Shown here: positions 44,156 to 56,251 of the stretch, one piece after another
How the letters are laid out: every line of letters begins with the position of its first letter
Position numbering within the stretch: the first letter of the stretch is position 1
NCBI GenBank assembly: GCA_026826555.1
Contig: JAKSZT010017954.1
Span: forward strand, 8,256,489 to 8,320,488
Direction of reading: 5' to 3'
Source of the DNA: Tolypeutes matacus
Lineage: Eukaryota; Chordata; Mammalia; Cingulata; Chlamyphoridae
Length of the DNA: 64,000 bases
Notes under the pieces: generated by a model
What the model saw: the letters and a program-made list of their open reading frames with translations, nothing else
The model's database searches: none
What the model was told of the DNA's origin: nothing
Made by a program: the position numbers and the translations under genes

Positions 44156-44432
44156 TCTAAGACCGGTCAAAACAGACCTACAGCAGAAAGTAAATCGGTG
44201 GCTGCCAGGGGCCGAGAGGGGGAAGGGCTTTGACTGCAAAAGGACACCAGGGAATTTGGAGGATTGATGGAAATGTTTGTTTTGATTATGGTGGTGGTTA
44301 CAAAGGTTTATACACTGGTCAAAACTCATGGAACTGTACACTTAAAATGGGTACGTTTTATTGTATGTAAATTATCCTCTAAAAAGTTGATAGAAAGAAA
44401 AAAATAAAGCCCTGAAAAAAAAAAAAAAACTA
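44156..44432 (+). mobile_element. Inner L1 3'UTR and poly(A), right part
   Basis: Continues the L1 cut at 43449: GTAAATCGGTGGCTGCCAGG, GGAAATGTTTGTTTTGATTATGGTGGTGG, CAAAACTCATGGAACTGTACAC, TTTTATTGTATGTAAATTATCC, then AATAAAG and poly(A). This is the classic L1M 3' end. Confidence 0.8.
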
Positions 44433-45475
44433 TGATTGAAAAAATCATTTTAATGTGAAGTAAGTACTTTTTTTAAATATATGAGGCTTTTTCACCAACA
44501 CCCATTCTAAAAGAAATACTCTAGTAAATTGTTCAGGTGGAAGGAATATGGTTTCAGATGCAGGAATGGAGACAGAAGAATAAAGAACACTGGAAATGGT
44601 AACTGTGTGTGTGTGTAAATCTAAAGAACAATTATAATACACTTTAATATATAATAATAATAAATAATAATAAGGTCTGGTAGGTTTTTAAATAGATGAA
44701 GAAATAAAGTGCATGAAAACACTAGCACAAAAGGTAGGAGTGGATGGCGCAAATGGAGTTAAAGTGTTCTCAGGTCCTTGTGCTGTATGAAAAGTGTAAA
44801 TGCACTGATTTAGAGTAAAAGAGTATACTCTAGTGAGTGAAGGGTACACATTGCAATATCTAGGGTAATCATTAAAAGAATAATAAAAGAATGTATAACT
44901 AATATTCCAGTAAAGGGAAAAACAGAATAAAAACACTTGAATTTCACAAAAAGGAGGAAAAAGAGACACAACAGATGAAATGAAAAGAAAATAAATTAGA
45001 TTGTAGACCAAAATCCAGATGAATCAGTAGGTATATTCCATGTTACCAGACTAAATACTTTCCAATCTCAAGAAAAAGCTTGTGAGACTAGGTACAAATA
45101 TAAAAAATTCCAATTTGATTTTGCTTACAATGGACACACCTTAAATATGAGGACAAAGGATTGTTGAAAATGAAAGGATGGTGTATGTAGAAATCATCCA
45201 AAAGAAAGATGGTATACTAATATCAAAAAAAGCAGACTTTAAGGCAAAGAGGCTTTACTAAAGAGAAAGTCATTTCACAATGATAAAAGTGTCAATCTCC
45301 CAAGGAAGATATAACAATTCTAAAATTGGACATACCAAATAACATATACTCCAAATATATAAAGCAAAAAGTGACAGAATTAAAAGAATAGCCTAGCCTG
45401 ACCACACTGATATAAATAGTCAAAGAATGCAAATCAAAATATAAGAGGAGATAATCAAAATATATTATCTAAAAT
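44433..45475 (+). mobile_element. Outer L1 resumed (ORF1 end, inter-ORF, ORF2 endonuclease relic)
   Basis: TCTAAAAGAAATACTCTAGTAAATTGTTCAGG corresponds to the end of ORF1. It is followed by inter-ORF text with GTGTGTGTGTGTAAATC and then an ORF2 5' relic (AGAAAGATGGTATACTAATATC, AAAGCAGACTTTAAGGC, GAAGATATAACAATTCTAAAATTGG). The order fits continuation of the element broken at about 39177. An (AAT)n microrepeat lies at 44650-44672. Confidence 0.6.
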
Positions 45476-46780
45476 CTGTAAATTTAGGAAAAAGTGTGTG
45501 CATACTATTTGGTCTTCTGCACATTGAAACAGATCTGGTTAAATATATTGCCTCAGAAGGGGTGAGAAAGTCTTGAGCAAGACATTAATGTTTCTCAACA
45601 TAAATACTACTGAATTTTACTTTATTTGGGAAGGAAGGAGAGTTTTCCAGGAAAGATGGCAGTAAGTAGACATTTTTAAAGCCTCCTCCCTCAAAACCTA
45701 CAAAAAATCAACAAAGAACTAACAATTAAAATGAAAACTAAGCTGAAACTTTGGAGCACCTTAACTTTACCCGACAAATGCAAAGTAATAGCTGCCAGAC
45801 ACAGCACAACTTGAACCAGAATGAAATAGGATGCTGGCGGGTGACCACAATTCCTGAGCTTGAAACCCAGGGCCGTGCTGGAAGCCAAAGAGCCTCCCTC
45901 ATAGCTTCCCCCACCCCAAGCTGGAGCAGAGGTCTGGAGATGTGGCTGGGCCTCAGATCCGCCATGGTGAAGAGGCTGGGGATGGGGGGCCTGGGGTGAC
46001 CAGGCAAGGCCAAGTTTTCTTTGGTTGAGAAAGGGAAGGATTCAATTAAAAATGAAGCAAATTTCTAATAAAAGCAGGAAATCACAGAGAAAAGCATTTG
46101 CTGACACCATCCCACCACACCCCCAGCAAAACATCAGGGCTTTCTCTGTATTAATTGCATAACATGATTATCAGGATTGAGAAATTTATGTTTTGCAATG
46201 CGCAAATGAGACCTACTTAGGAACTCTTGCCAAACCAACTGAATCAGAATCTACAAAAGTAAGATCCAGACAAATGTAGTTCAGAAAAGTCTCCATGATG
46301 AGGTAACATTTTTAGCTCCATCAAACAGGCAACAACGAAAAACATTCATAATACCTCATGTTGGCAGAAGTGTAGAGAAATGAACATGCTTACAGGAGTA
46401 ATGAGGGAAAAGGTAGTCGTAGGAAACTTCCTTTTCTTGGATTTCATGTTTCCACATGGAGTGTTACCAATTAGTATAACAGTCTTGACCCCTCTCTGCT
46501 TCCTCGCTCACTCACTTTTCCAAGTGGTAAATTTGAAAGAACGAAAGGGACTGGGAGCCCACACCCTCTTGTTCTAGCACTGTCTGGCCTTGACCTTGCA
46601 TTTGTCCACTACCACTTGTGACTGGCCAGGTGCTAAATTACCTAATTCTCAGTGCAGCAGAAAGAAATTGACATTTGGAGCTTCATCTACCTGACCCCAA
46701 GTTTTTAAAAATATTCAGCTGGGTCAAAACTCAGAAGAAAAGTGCAATTGAAAGATTTTAGTAAAACTTAGGTTTACTGC
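45476..46780. other. Mixed old repeats, possible L1 5'UTR piece
   Basis: GGAAAGATGGCAGTAAGTAGACA at about 45652 is an L1-5'UTR-like opening, and the following GC-richer part to about 46010 would fit a 5'UTR. Frames at 45691-46013 overlap on both strands and are not genes. The remainder to 46780 is unassigned. Confidence 0.35.
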
Positions 46781-46783
46781 TAC

Positions 46784-47209
46784 TGTGATGTTCACGTGTC
46801 AGCTTGGCTAGGTTATGGTGTCCAGTTGTTTGGTCAAGCAGGCACCGGCCTAATTGTTCCCATGAAGGTATTTCATGGATGGATTTATATCTATGGTCAG
46901 TTGGTTGCATCTATGACTGATTGCAACTATAATCAAAAATGGAGATTGCCCTCCAATGTGGGGAATTTCCTCATCAATCTGCTGGAGGTCTTAAAATCCA
47001 TAACTGAGGATTTCAGAAGTCAGAAAGAAAAGAATTCTGCCTTGACTTCAGCTTCTTCTGAGGGATTCCACTTCACCTTCATGAAAGTTTCCAGCTCATG
47101 GCTTGCCCTATGGAATTTGGATTTGCCATTCCCCACAGTGGCATGAGCCGATAGTTATACTAAATCTCTCAATCCTGTTGGATCTGTTTCTCTGGAGAAC
47201 CCTAATACT
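46784..47209 (+). mobile_element. ERVL/MaLR-type LTR (sense)
   Basis: TGTGATGTTCACGTGTCAGC, TTGGCTAGGTTATGGTGTCCAG, TTGTTTGGTCAAGCAGGC, then GATTGCCCTCCAATGTGGGG and ending GTTTCTCTGGAGAACCCTAATACT: a widely known mammalian LTR. The flanking 5-mers GCTAC (46779-46783) and GCTCC (47210-47214) are a likely TSD with one change. A 116-codon frame within is an LTR artefact. Confidence 0.82.
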
Positions 47210-47214
47210 GCTCC

Positions 47215-47555
47215 CAAACATACCAACCTGCCACCTCTAGCAGCAGCATGCATCCCTGCATCCAGTTCTCCTTCTTTCCCATTAAAAACCTTGTGCCTCT
47301 TCCCACCTCAGGCCACTGTGCCTGGGATCACATTTCCCCCCATTCCTCAGGAACCTGCACTCGGGCTAATACCTTTTCTTTCTTATGTGTTCAAACATAA
47401 AAATTCCGAACACACACACAAAAAAATTCCCACGTCTCTGCTTCTCCAAACCCAGCCCTCTTTTACCTTTTAGTTCAATCATTGGCATGACCTTCTTATT
47501 TGGAAAGCTAGACCACTGAAGTGTTCTTTCTGGCACCTTCCTCTCTCTCTTGACC
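47215..47555. other. Unassigned pyrimidine-rich sequence
   Basis: CCTCTTCCCACCTCAGGCC and neighbouring text suggest an old L2-like or unique region, but no diagnostic block is present. The frame at 47291-47473 lacks features. Confidence 0.3.
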
Positions 47556-49286
47556 TTGTTCCCAATCCATCTCTAAGTCCTATCACATGATTCAAAATTC
47601 AAAAGTAAAAAATGATATTCAGTAAAACTTCTCCCTCTCACCTCTGTCTTCCAGGTACTCGGCTCTCCTCCCTCAGGCAACCACCAGCACGATGGTCTTA
47701 TGTTTCCTTCCAGAGATAATTTACATATAGAGGCATCTTTTTTACACAGATAGTAGCACATTGTCCACATTGTTCTGCATTTTTCTTTTTCACTCGACAA
47801 GATTTTATTTTGAGGTAAATTTTATTTTATGTAGTGAGGTGCCTGGCTCTTACGTGTGGCAATTTGATGACTTATTACAAATTATGTACCTGTGTGGCCC
47901 CCTCCCAATCAAGATATAGGATATTTCCATCACCTCAGAGTCATATTAGTTTTATATCCTATGCATTCCTCAAGTCTGTTGACTTTTATCCATAGCCAGT
48001 AGAGCCTCGCCAATATCCACGTTGCCACCCACTCTCTACCAGGCTTCTCTGGCTGCCCAATGATGGATGCCCCCACATCACACTCTGGAAGAGTAGTTTT
48101 CTCAAAGACTCGTCTGGTCTAGATGTCATTCCATCTACAAAATTCACCTCCTTGCCTGCCCTTTGCTTTCCAGATGAAGATCCAAATTTGTACATGGACG
48201 AAGACCCCTCAGTGTCTCCACAGACTCACCAGACACCTTCTAAAAAGTTTTATTGTGGTAACATATACATATAAAATAAAAAGTACCATTTTAACAATTT
48301 TAAGAGTACAATTCAGTGCCATTAATTACATTTACACCACCACCACCCACTACCAAAATTTTTCCACCACCCCAAACAGAAACTCTGTACCTATTAAGCA
48401 TAAATGATTTCCCATAACCCATCTCCTTGAGTAGGTAATCTACTTTCTGTCTCTATTAATTTATCTATTCTAGATATCTCATATAAATGAAATTGTGCAA
48501 TATTTGTCCTTTGGTGTCTGGCTTCTTTCACCTAGCATAATGTTTTGGGGTTGCATCCATATTGTAGCATGTATCAGAACTTCATTGCTTTGAATGGCTG
48601 AATGATATTCTGTTGTGTGTATATTCCATATTTTGTCTATCCATTCATCTGTAGATGGACGCTTGAGTTGTTTCCACCTTTTGACCATTGTGAATAATGC
48701 TGCTATGAAATTGGCAAACAAGTATCTGTTTGAGTCCCTACTTTCAATTTTGGGGGGCATATACCAAGGAGTGAAGTTGTTGGGTCATATGGTAATCCTA
48801 TGTTTAACTTTTTGAGGAAACACCAAACTTTCTTCCATAGCAGCTGTACCATTTTACATTCTCACCAGCTGCACATGAGCATTCTAATTTCTCCTTGCCA
48901 ACACTTCTTATTTTCTGTTGTTGTTGCTGTTTTCAAATGATAGCCATCCTAGTGCGTGTGAAGCTGTATCTCATTGTGATTTTGATTTGCATTTCCCTGG
49001 TAACTAATGATGGTGAGCATCTTTTCATATGCTTTTGGCCATCTGTATTAACTGTTTTAGGGAAATATTTATTCAAGTCCTTTGCCCACTTTTTAATTGG
49101 GTTGTTCGTCTTTTTGTTCTTGAGTTGTAAGAGTTCTATATATTTTCTGAAATACTAAATCCTTATCAGATATATGATTTTCAACTATTTTCTTCCCATT
49201 TTGTTGGTTGCCTTTTCTTTTTCTTGATAATGTTCTTTGATGCACAAAAGTTTTAAGTCTTGATGAGGTCTGATTTATCAATTTTT

Positions 49287-49653
49287 AAAAATAAAACATC
49301 CATTTTATTATATTTTATTCCTCCTCCCCGCCGAGACAGCTCTCTCGTCTGCTTGTGTGTTTGTTTTTTTGCTCGTTGTCTGCTCGTTGTTTTGCTCATT
49401 GTTTTTGCTTGTTGTCTGTTTGTTGTTTTTTATTTTATTTTATTTTTCTATTCTATTCTATTCTATTCTATTCTATTCTATTCTATTCTATTCTATTCTA
49501 TTCTATTCTATTCTATTCTATTCTATTCTTCTATTTTATTTTGTGCTCTTTGTCTGCTTGTTGTTTGTCTTCTTTAGAAGTCACCAGGAACTGAACCCAG
49601 GATCTCCCATGTGGGAGGTGGGTTCTCAACTGCTTGAGCCACATTGGCTCCCC
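49287..49653 (-). mobile_element. DAS-like SINE (antisense) with expanded pentanucleotide array
   Basis: The right end is the antisense head (AGAAGTCACCAGGAACTGAA, GGATCTCCCATGTGGGAGG, TGCTTGAGCCACATTGGCTCCCC). Leftwards come TTTGTCTGCTTGTTG-type modules and a second set of GCTCGTTGTCTGCTCGTTG modules, suggesting a duplicated body. A (TTCTA)n array lies between. The short shared flank AATTTTT is a possible TSD. Phe/Tyr/Ser-rich frames at 49260-49656 come from the array. Confidence 0.8.
49448..49530. repeat. (TTCTA)n pentanucleotide microsatellite
   Basis: About 16 nearly uninterrupted TTCTA units inside the SINE. Being a multiple of five bases, it cycles all reading frames and creates long false open frames. 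Confidence 0.95.
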
Positions 49654-49790
49654 TAATTTTTCTTTTGTTACTTGTGTTTTTGTGTAATATCTAGGGACCC
49701 ATTGCCAAATCCAAGTTTATGAAGAATTTTTCCTGAGAGCTTTATGGTTTTTACTCTTTTATTTAGGTCCTTGGTCTGACACGATTTTTG

Positions 49791-50220
49791 CTGCATTTTC
49801 TCTCTGCCCTTCCACATAGCTGGCCATGGTTTAGTTCTGCCTGTGTGTCCAGCTCCCAGCCATCACCAGAATGTCTATCTGTGTCAAATTTGTCCTCAGG
49901 ACTTTCTCTTCACATCCCTATCTTCAAGGAGGTAATGACACTCATCCTTCAGCTCTCAACCCCATTATCCTCTCCCTGGAGCAGTATTCATTACCTGCTT
50001 GCCATAACCAGCTTCTATCTGCCTATTAAATGGTCCCCTTTACAGAACTAATTACGGCAGAAAGTTTATATTCATTTATGTGACCATTCAATTAATGCTT
50101 GCTTCCCCACTAGAATGTCAGTTGCATGGGGCCAGGAGTCCTATCTATTTATGTTCAACCTAGCATACCCAGGGACTACCACAATTGGCACTCTAAAAAT
50201 TCTTGTCTGATAATGAATTA
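49791..50220 (+). repeat. L2 LINE 3' end (sense), third copy
   Basis: The L2 3' end appears as CCCCACTAGAATGTCAGTTGCATGGGGCCAGG, with upstream CCTATCTTCAAGGAGG and TGGAGCAGTATTCATTACC. Diverged, and no frame survives. Confidence 0.7.
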
Positions 50221-50469
50221 ACACACTCAGAATTTTTTTTGCAATTTGTTAAAAAATGGAAATAGAATCCATAACTCCATAATGATTTCAAAACCATTTT
50301 TTAAAATGCAGGAAAGGAGGAACAACCTTTTTTAAATACAGAGAAATGACAACTAATATAGAAAGAATAATACAAATTTACAGGTCACCATTTTGCAATC
50401 ATTAAAGTAATAACTGATTTAGGCAAGAATTATCATTGGGTACTAAAACCATTAGGTCAAGGGAGACCC

Positions 50470-50612
50470 ACAGAAATGTGTTTATGTTACATCTCCTGAG
50501 CTAAGAATGTTTTTTCACATTTTTTTAATCATTAAGGGGGAAAAAAGTGTATGTGATGAGACCTTATATGGCTTGCCAAATTTGTGGCCCTTTCCAGAAA
50601 AAGCTTGCTAAC
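50470..50612 (+). repeat. hAT MITE fragment (same family as at 20.0 kb)
   Basis: GACCTTATATGGCTTGCCAAATTTGTGGCCC followed by TTTCCAGAAAAAGCTTGCTAACC matches the 3' half of the MITE at 19988-20210. Confidence 0.55.
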
Positions 50613-50850
50613 CTGTACGTTAGGTGAAAGATGGTTGAAAAACAGGATATGGAGAAACCTGTCAGTTATCACTTTAATGAAATGATTAAACTTAACATTA
50701 CTGAGAGTAGGGCATGATGACATCATGTGCCTCCTGATGCGATACACTGAGAAGAAACCAATACCACATTCGTAGTATTCCTGCCAAAAAACTATGATCT
50801 GATTCCAATCATGAGGGAACAGCACACAAACTCAAACTTGTGGACATTCT
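50613..50850. repeat. Ancient repeat-like stretch, family uncertain
   Basis: GGGCATGATGACATCATGTGCCTCC and CTGATGCGATACACTGAGAAG have the look of an old dispersed element. The frame at 50532-50825 (minus) has no domain. Confidence 0.35.
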
Positions 50851-50853
50851 GAT

Positions 50854-53800
50854 TGTGGGAAGATGGCAGAGTAGGAAGCTCTAGAAATCAGCCCCTCCAC
50901 CTAAACAACTATTGAACTGGCAGTAACTGCCCGAATCAACTATTTTGGAACTCTGGAGTATAGTGGGACACTACAGGGAAAAGCTGGAAGAAAAGGCTGG
51001 TAAATTGTGGCAAATATTGATGAATTTCACCCACTGTGCACTGACATCACCCCCGTGCCCCAACCATGTGGCAGGCAGGAGTGGAGACTGCAGCCAGGCT
51101 CCAGGTGCAGCTTGCGAGTGCCACGATGGGCTATGAGGAACTAGAATATACAGAGGTGTATGGGTCGGATCACTAATCACAGCTTTTCATAAACTCCTTC
51201 AGATCTCTGAGGGCCCAGTTCTGATGGTGGACATTGAATCAAACCCTCTCAAGCAAAACAGGCTGTACCCATTTTTTTTCTCTTTTCTCTTTCCATTCCC
51301 CATTTGGGAGCACAATTGGTAGGAAAAGTCACACATTGACAGCTCCAGCTCTCAGCAACAATAACAAAATTTTTAAAAACCTAGTCACAACAGAGGAGTG
51401 GTAGAACTAGATTTCCAGAGTTATAACAACAGATACTAGAAATTTCCAGTTCTCAACAATAAAAAGCATACAATGAAACAGAAAAGTATGGCCCATTTAC
51501 ACACACAAAAAAAGAATTTGTTAGAAGCCATTCCTGAGGAAGCTCAACACTGGAACTACTAGTCAACGACTTTAAATCAACTATCTTAAATATATAAATA
51601 TGTTCAGTGAGCTAAAAGACTCCATAGACAAAGAACTTAAGGAAATTATGAAAATGTCTGAACAAAATAAAGAGATGGAAATTATAAAAAGAAACCAAAC
51701 AGAAATTTTGGAGCTGCAAAATACACTAATTGAAAAGAAAATCTCATTACACAGTTTCAACAGCAGATTTGAACGGGCAGAAGAAAGGATCAACAAACTT
51801 GAAGACAAGAGAGCTGAAATTATTCAGTGTGAGGAGCTGAAAGAAAATATAGTGAAGAAAAATGAATAGAATCTGAGGGACCTGTGGGACACCATCAAGC
51901 ACACCAACATAGACATCATTGGAGTCCCGAAGGACAAGATGGAGAGAAAGGGGCAGAAAAGTATTTGAAGATATAATGGCTTAAAACTTCCCAAATCTGA
52001 TGAAAGACATGAATGAACAAATCCAGGAAGTGAAATGAGTGCCAAGCAGGATAGACTCTAAGAGATCAAAGCACATTATGACAAATTGTCAAACTCCAAA
52101 GTCAAAGAGAGGATTTTGAAAGCAGTAAGAGAGAAGCAACTTGTTACATATAAGGGAGCCCAAAATAGATTAACAGAAGATTTCTCATCAGACACCATGG
52201 AGGCCAAAGGACAGTGTATGGCATATTTAAAATCCTTAAAGAAAAAAAAACATCAGCCAAGAATTTTATATCCAGCAAGCTTATCTTTCAAAATATGAAG
52301 GAGAAATTAAGATATTTACAGATAAAAGCTGAAAGAATTCCTTTTGAGAAGATCTTCCTTATAAGAAATGTTAAAGGGAGTCCTTCAGGATGAAATGAAA
52401 GGAAAGTAGACAGTAAGTTGAAGCCACAAGAAGAAATAAAGAACATTGTTAAAGTAACTACATAGATAAATATAAATGTCTATATTATTGTACTTTTGGT
52501 TTGTAATTGCTTTGCCCCCTTTGTGACTTAACAGGCAAATGTGTAAAATAACATTTTAAGTCTATGTTAACTGGCATACAATATATAAAGATGTGATCTG
52601 AGATAACAATATAAAGGAGGAGGGACAGAGATAAATAGGTGTAGAGTTTGTATTCTACTGAAAGTAGGTTAGTACTAGTCAAAGTAGGTTCTTTTTAGTT
52701 TAAGTTGTTAATTGTAATCACAAAGGTAACCACTGAGAAAATAACTGAAAAAAAAAAACAGAGAAAAAGAAGAAGGGAATAAAAATGGTACACTACAAAA
52801 GAGCAACTAAATAATAAAAAAAAAAAACAGCAATGGAGTAACTGAGGAACAAAAAAACATACTAGACATACAGAAAACAAAATAGCTAAATGGCAAAGTT
52901 AATTCTTCCTCCTCAGTTATTACCTTAAATGTTAATGTATTAAACTTCCTTATTAAAAGGCAGAGATTGGTAAATTGTATTTAAAAGTATGATCTAGCTA
53001 TATGCTGTCTATAAAACACTTTAGGTAAATAAAAAAAAGACACAGGTTGAAAGCAAAAGAATGGGAAAACATATTCTATGTAAACAGCAATCAAAAGAGA
53101 GCAGGAGTGGCTATATTATTGCAAGTCAAAATAGACTTTAAGTCAAAAAAGATTACAAGAGACAAAGAAGGATATTATATATTGATGAAAGGTTCAATAC
53201 AGCAAGAATATATTATAAACATATATGCACCTCACAAGAGTCCCAAAATATATGAAGTAAAAGTTGACAGAATTGAATGGAAAGATAGATAGTTCTACAG
53301 TAATTATTGGAGACTTCAATACACCACTTTCAATAATTGATAGAACATCTAAACAGAAAACCAATAAGGAAATAGAGAACTTAAACAATACAATTAACCA
53401 GTTAGACCTAATGGACAAAAATAGAACCCTCCATCCAGCAACAGCAGATTACACATACTTCTCAAGTGCACATGGAACACTTTCAAGGGTAGTCCTTATG
53501 TTAGGCCACAAATCAAATCCTAATAAATTTTAAAATACTGAAATCATATAGAGCATTTTCTTGGACCATGATGGCCCAATAAATAACAAAAGGAAAACTA
53601 GGGTATTTACAAATCTGTGGAAATTAAACAACATATTATTAAACAACTCATTTGTCAGAGAAAAAAATCAAAGGGAAATTAGGAAATATTTTGAGATGAG
53701 TGAAAACAAAAACACAACATACCAAAACTTATGGGATGCAGTGAAGGCAGTGCTCAAAGGGAAACTTATAGGTAATCAGTATTACCCTGACACAAAGCCA

Positions 53801-55372
53801 GAAAGACAGCACAAGAAAAAAAAATTGCAGACCAATATCTTTCATGACTATAGAAATATTGGCAAACCAAAACCAATAATATATTAAAAGTATTATACAC
53901 CAGGACCAACTGGGACTTACTTATTTTGGGAATCCAGAATAAGAAAATTAATCACTGCAATACACCACATTAATAAAATGAAGGGGAAAAACACACGGTC
54001 ATCTCAATTAATTCAGAAAAGGCATTTGACAAAACCCAACATCCTTTCATGATTAAAACACTCAGAAAACTAGGAATAGAAAGGAAATTTCTCAATATAA
54101 TAATGAGCACTTATGAAAACCCCACAGCAAATATCATAGTGGTGAAAGAGTGAAATCTTTCCACTTAATATCAGGTACAAGATAAGGATGTCTGCTGTCA
54201 CCACTGTTCTTCAACATTGTACTGGAAGTTCTAGGCAGAGCAATCAGGCAAGAGAAAGAAATAAAAGGCATCCAAATTGGAAAGGAAGAAGTCAAATGAT
54301 CTCTATCTGCAGATAGCATGATCTAATATAGAGAAAATCCCAAAGAATCTTCAAGAAAGCTATTAGAACTAATGAACGAATTCATCAAAGTTGCAAGATA
54401 CAAGATAAACACACAAAAGTCAGCTGAGTATCTATACACCAGTAATGAATAGGCTGAAAAGAAAATCAAGAAAAGGATTCCTTTTTATATCTAAAATAGC
54501 AGCTAAAACAATAGCATCTAAAAAAATAAAATACCTAGGAATAAATTTAAATAAGGTGAAAGACCTGTACACTGAAAACTACAAAATATTGCTGAAAGAA
54601 ATTTAAGAAGACCTAAATAAATAGAAAGATATCCCAACTTCATGGATTGAAAAACTTAATATTGTTACAATATCAGTAATACTCATAGCAATCTATAATT
54701 CAATGAAATCCCTATAAAAATTCCAGTAGCCTTTTTTTTTTTTTTTTTTTTTTCAGAAATGAAAAAGCTGATCCTCAAATTCATATGGAATTGCAAGAAG
54801 CACCAAATAGTCAACATAATCTTGGGGGAAAAAAAACAAATTTGGAAGACTCACACTTCCAGATTTCAAAACTTACTACAATAATTAAAACAGGGTGGTA
54901 CTAGCATAAGGATAGATATATAAATCAATGAAATAGAATTGAGAGTGCAGAGATAAATCCATACATCTATGGCCAGTTGATTCTTGGCAAGAGTTCCAAT
55001 CAGTGGGAAAAAAATAGTTTCTTCAACAAATAGTGCTGGGACAACAGGAAATCCACATGAAAAGAATGAACCTGGACCCCTACCTCTCACCGTATAAAAA
55101 TATTAATTCACAATGGATCAATGACCTAAATATAAGAGCTAATATAAAATTCTTACAGGAAAACATAGAGAAATATCTTCAGGACCTTGTAGTTGGTAAT
55201 TGATTTTTAGATTTTACACCAAAAGAACAAAACACAAAAGAAACAATAGATAAAAAATGTGCTTCATCAAACTTAAAAGTTTTGTGTGTCTGAAGAAATT
55301 ATCAAGAAAGTGAAAGACAACTTGAAGAATGGGAAAAATATATAAAGACAAACAATCCAATTAAAAACTGGG
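50854..55372 (+). mobile_element. Near-full-length dead L1, 5'UTR to late ORF2
   Basis: Starts at the 5' end (GGGAAGATGGCAGAGTAGGAAGC). Coiled-coil-like ORF1 remains at 51600-51869 (ERAEERINKLEDKRAEIIQ), and the ORF1 C-terminal domain at 52086-52298 (RILKAVREKQLVTYKG, QPRILYPASLSFK). A long inter-ORF stretch follows, then the ORF2 endonuclease at 53047-53533 with the GDFNTPLS motif; the usual RIDHMLGHK is RVVLMLGHK, so the catalytic DH pair is lost. Reverse transcriptase and later ORF2 text run to 55372. Stops and indels throughout make it inactive. Interrupted by a DAS SINE and an LTR, it continues to about 56850. Confidence 0.88.
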
Positions 55373-55551
55373 GGAAGCGGCTGTGGCTCAATCAGTAGGG
55401 CTCCCATTTACCATATGGGAGGCCCCGGGTTCGGTTCCCGGGGCCTCCTGGTGAAGGCAAGCCCGCCCGCACGGCGTGGTTAGCTGACCCAGCGAGCACA
55501 AGCAGCAAAGGGGGAATAAATGAATAAATAAATAAAATCTTTAAAAAAAAA
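55373..55551 (+). mobile_element. DAS-type SINE (full length, sense) in L1
   Basis: GGAAGCGGCTGTGGCTCAATC, CCATATGGGAGGCCCCGGG, GTTCGGTTCCCGGGGCCTCC, then AATAAATAAATAAAATC and poly(A). Perfect 10-bp TSD AAAAACTGGG at 55363-55372 and 55552-55561; removing the SINE restores continuous L1 text. Confidence 0.93.
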
Positions 55552-56251
55552 AAAAACTGGGACAAGGATTTGAATAGACATTTCTCCAAAGAAATATTCA
55601 AGTGGACCAGAAGTATATGAAAAGATGGTCAACATCATTAGCCATTAAAGAAATTCAAATTAAAATAACAATGAGATGCTATTTCACACCCATTAGGATG
55701 ACTATTATTTTTAAAAATTGAAAATAAATGTTGACAAGGATGAGGAGAAATAGGAACGCTCATACATTGTTGGTGTGAATATAAAATGGCGCAGCTGCTG
55801 TGCAAAACAATTTGGTGGTTCCTCAAAAAGGTAAACATGGAATTACCATATGACCCAGTAATTCCACACCTAGGTATATACCCAAAAGAATTGAAAGCAG
55901 GGAATTGGACAGGTATTTGTAAACCAGTGTTCATCACAGCATTATTTACAATAGCCAAAAGGTAGAAGCAACCCAAGTGTCCATCAATAGATCAATGGAT
56001 AAATAAAATGTGGTATATCCGTACAATGGAATAATATTTAGCCATAAAATAAATGAAGTGTCAGTACATACTACAACATGGATGAACCTTGAAGACATCA
56101 TGTTGAGTGAAATAAACGAAACACTAAAGAATAAATATTGTATGATTTCTCTTATATGAAACACTTTGAATAAGCAAATTCATAGAGACAGAAAGCAGAT
56201 AGTGGTTACCAGACGTAGTGAAGGAGAAATGGGGAGGTATTGCTAAATGAA
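55552..56251 (+). mobile_element. Near-full-length dead L1, ORF2 C-terminal part
   Basis: TTTGAATAGACATTTCTCCAAAG, AAATGGCGCAGCTGCTGTGC, GGTTCCTCAAAAAGGTAAACATGG, TATGACCCAGTAATTCCACACC, CAACATGGATGAACCTTGAAG: the standard ORF2 C-terminus and start of the 3'UTR, cut by the LTR at 56252. Confidence 0.88.

Larger units (their letters stand above)
47556..49790 (-). mobile_element. Old L1 3' half (antisense), split by a SINE
   Basis: Read on the minus strand, 48760-48479 gives a clear ORF2 C-terminus (FTMVKRWKQLKRPSTDEWID, then TEYHSAIQSNEV). Plus-strand 48730-48870 is the antisense of the GGTTCCTCAAAAAGTTAAACATAG / TTACCATATGACCCA block. 47690-48240 is antisense 3'UTR (CTTCCAGAGATAATTTACATATAGAGG; CAATCAAGATATAGGATATTTCC). 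The ORF2 domain above is the longest intact piece at about 90 codons; the rest is broken. A SINE occupies about 49287-49653, after which L1 text resumes to about 49790. Confidence 0.8.

Noticed and set aside
46796..47146. 116-codon frame as a candidate gene
   Set aside because: It lies entirely within an ERVL/MaLR-type LTR with TG start and TAATACT end.
49260..49656. 105-codon hydrophobic frames resembling a membrane protein
   Set aside because: The Phe/Tyr/Ser periodicity is the translation of the (TTCTA)n microsatellite.
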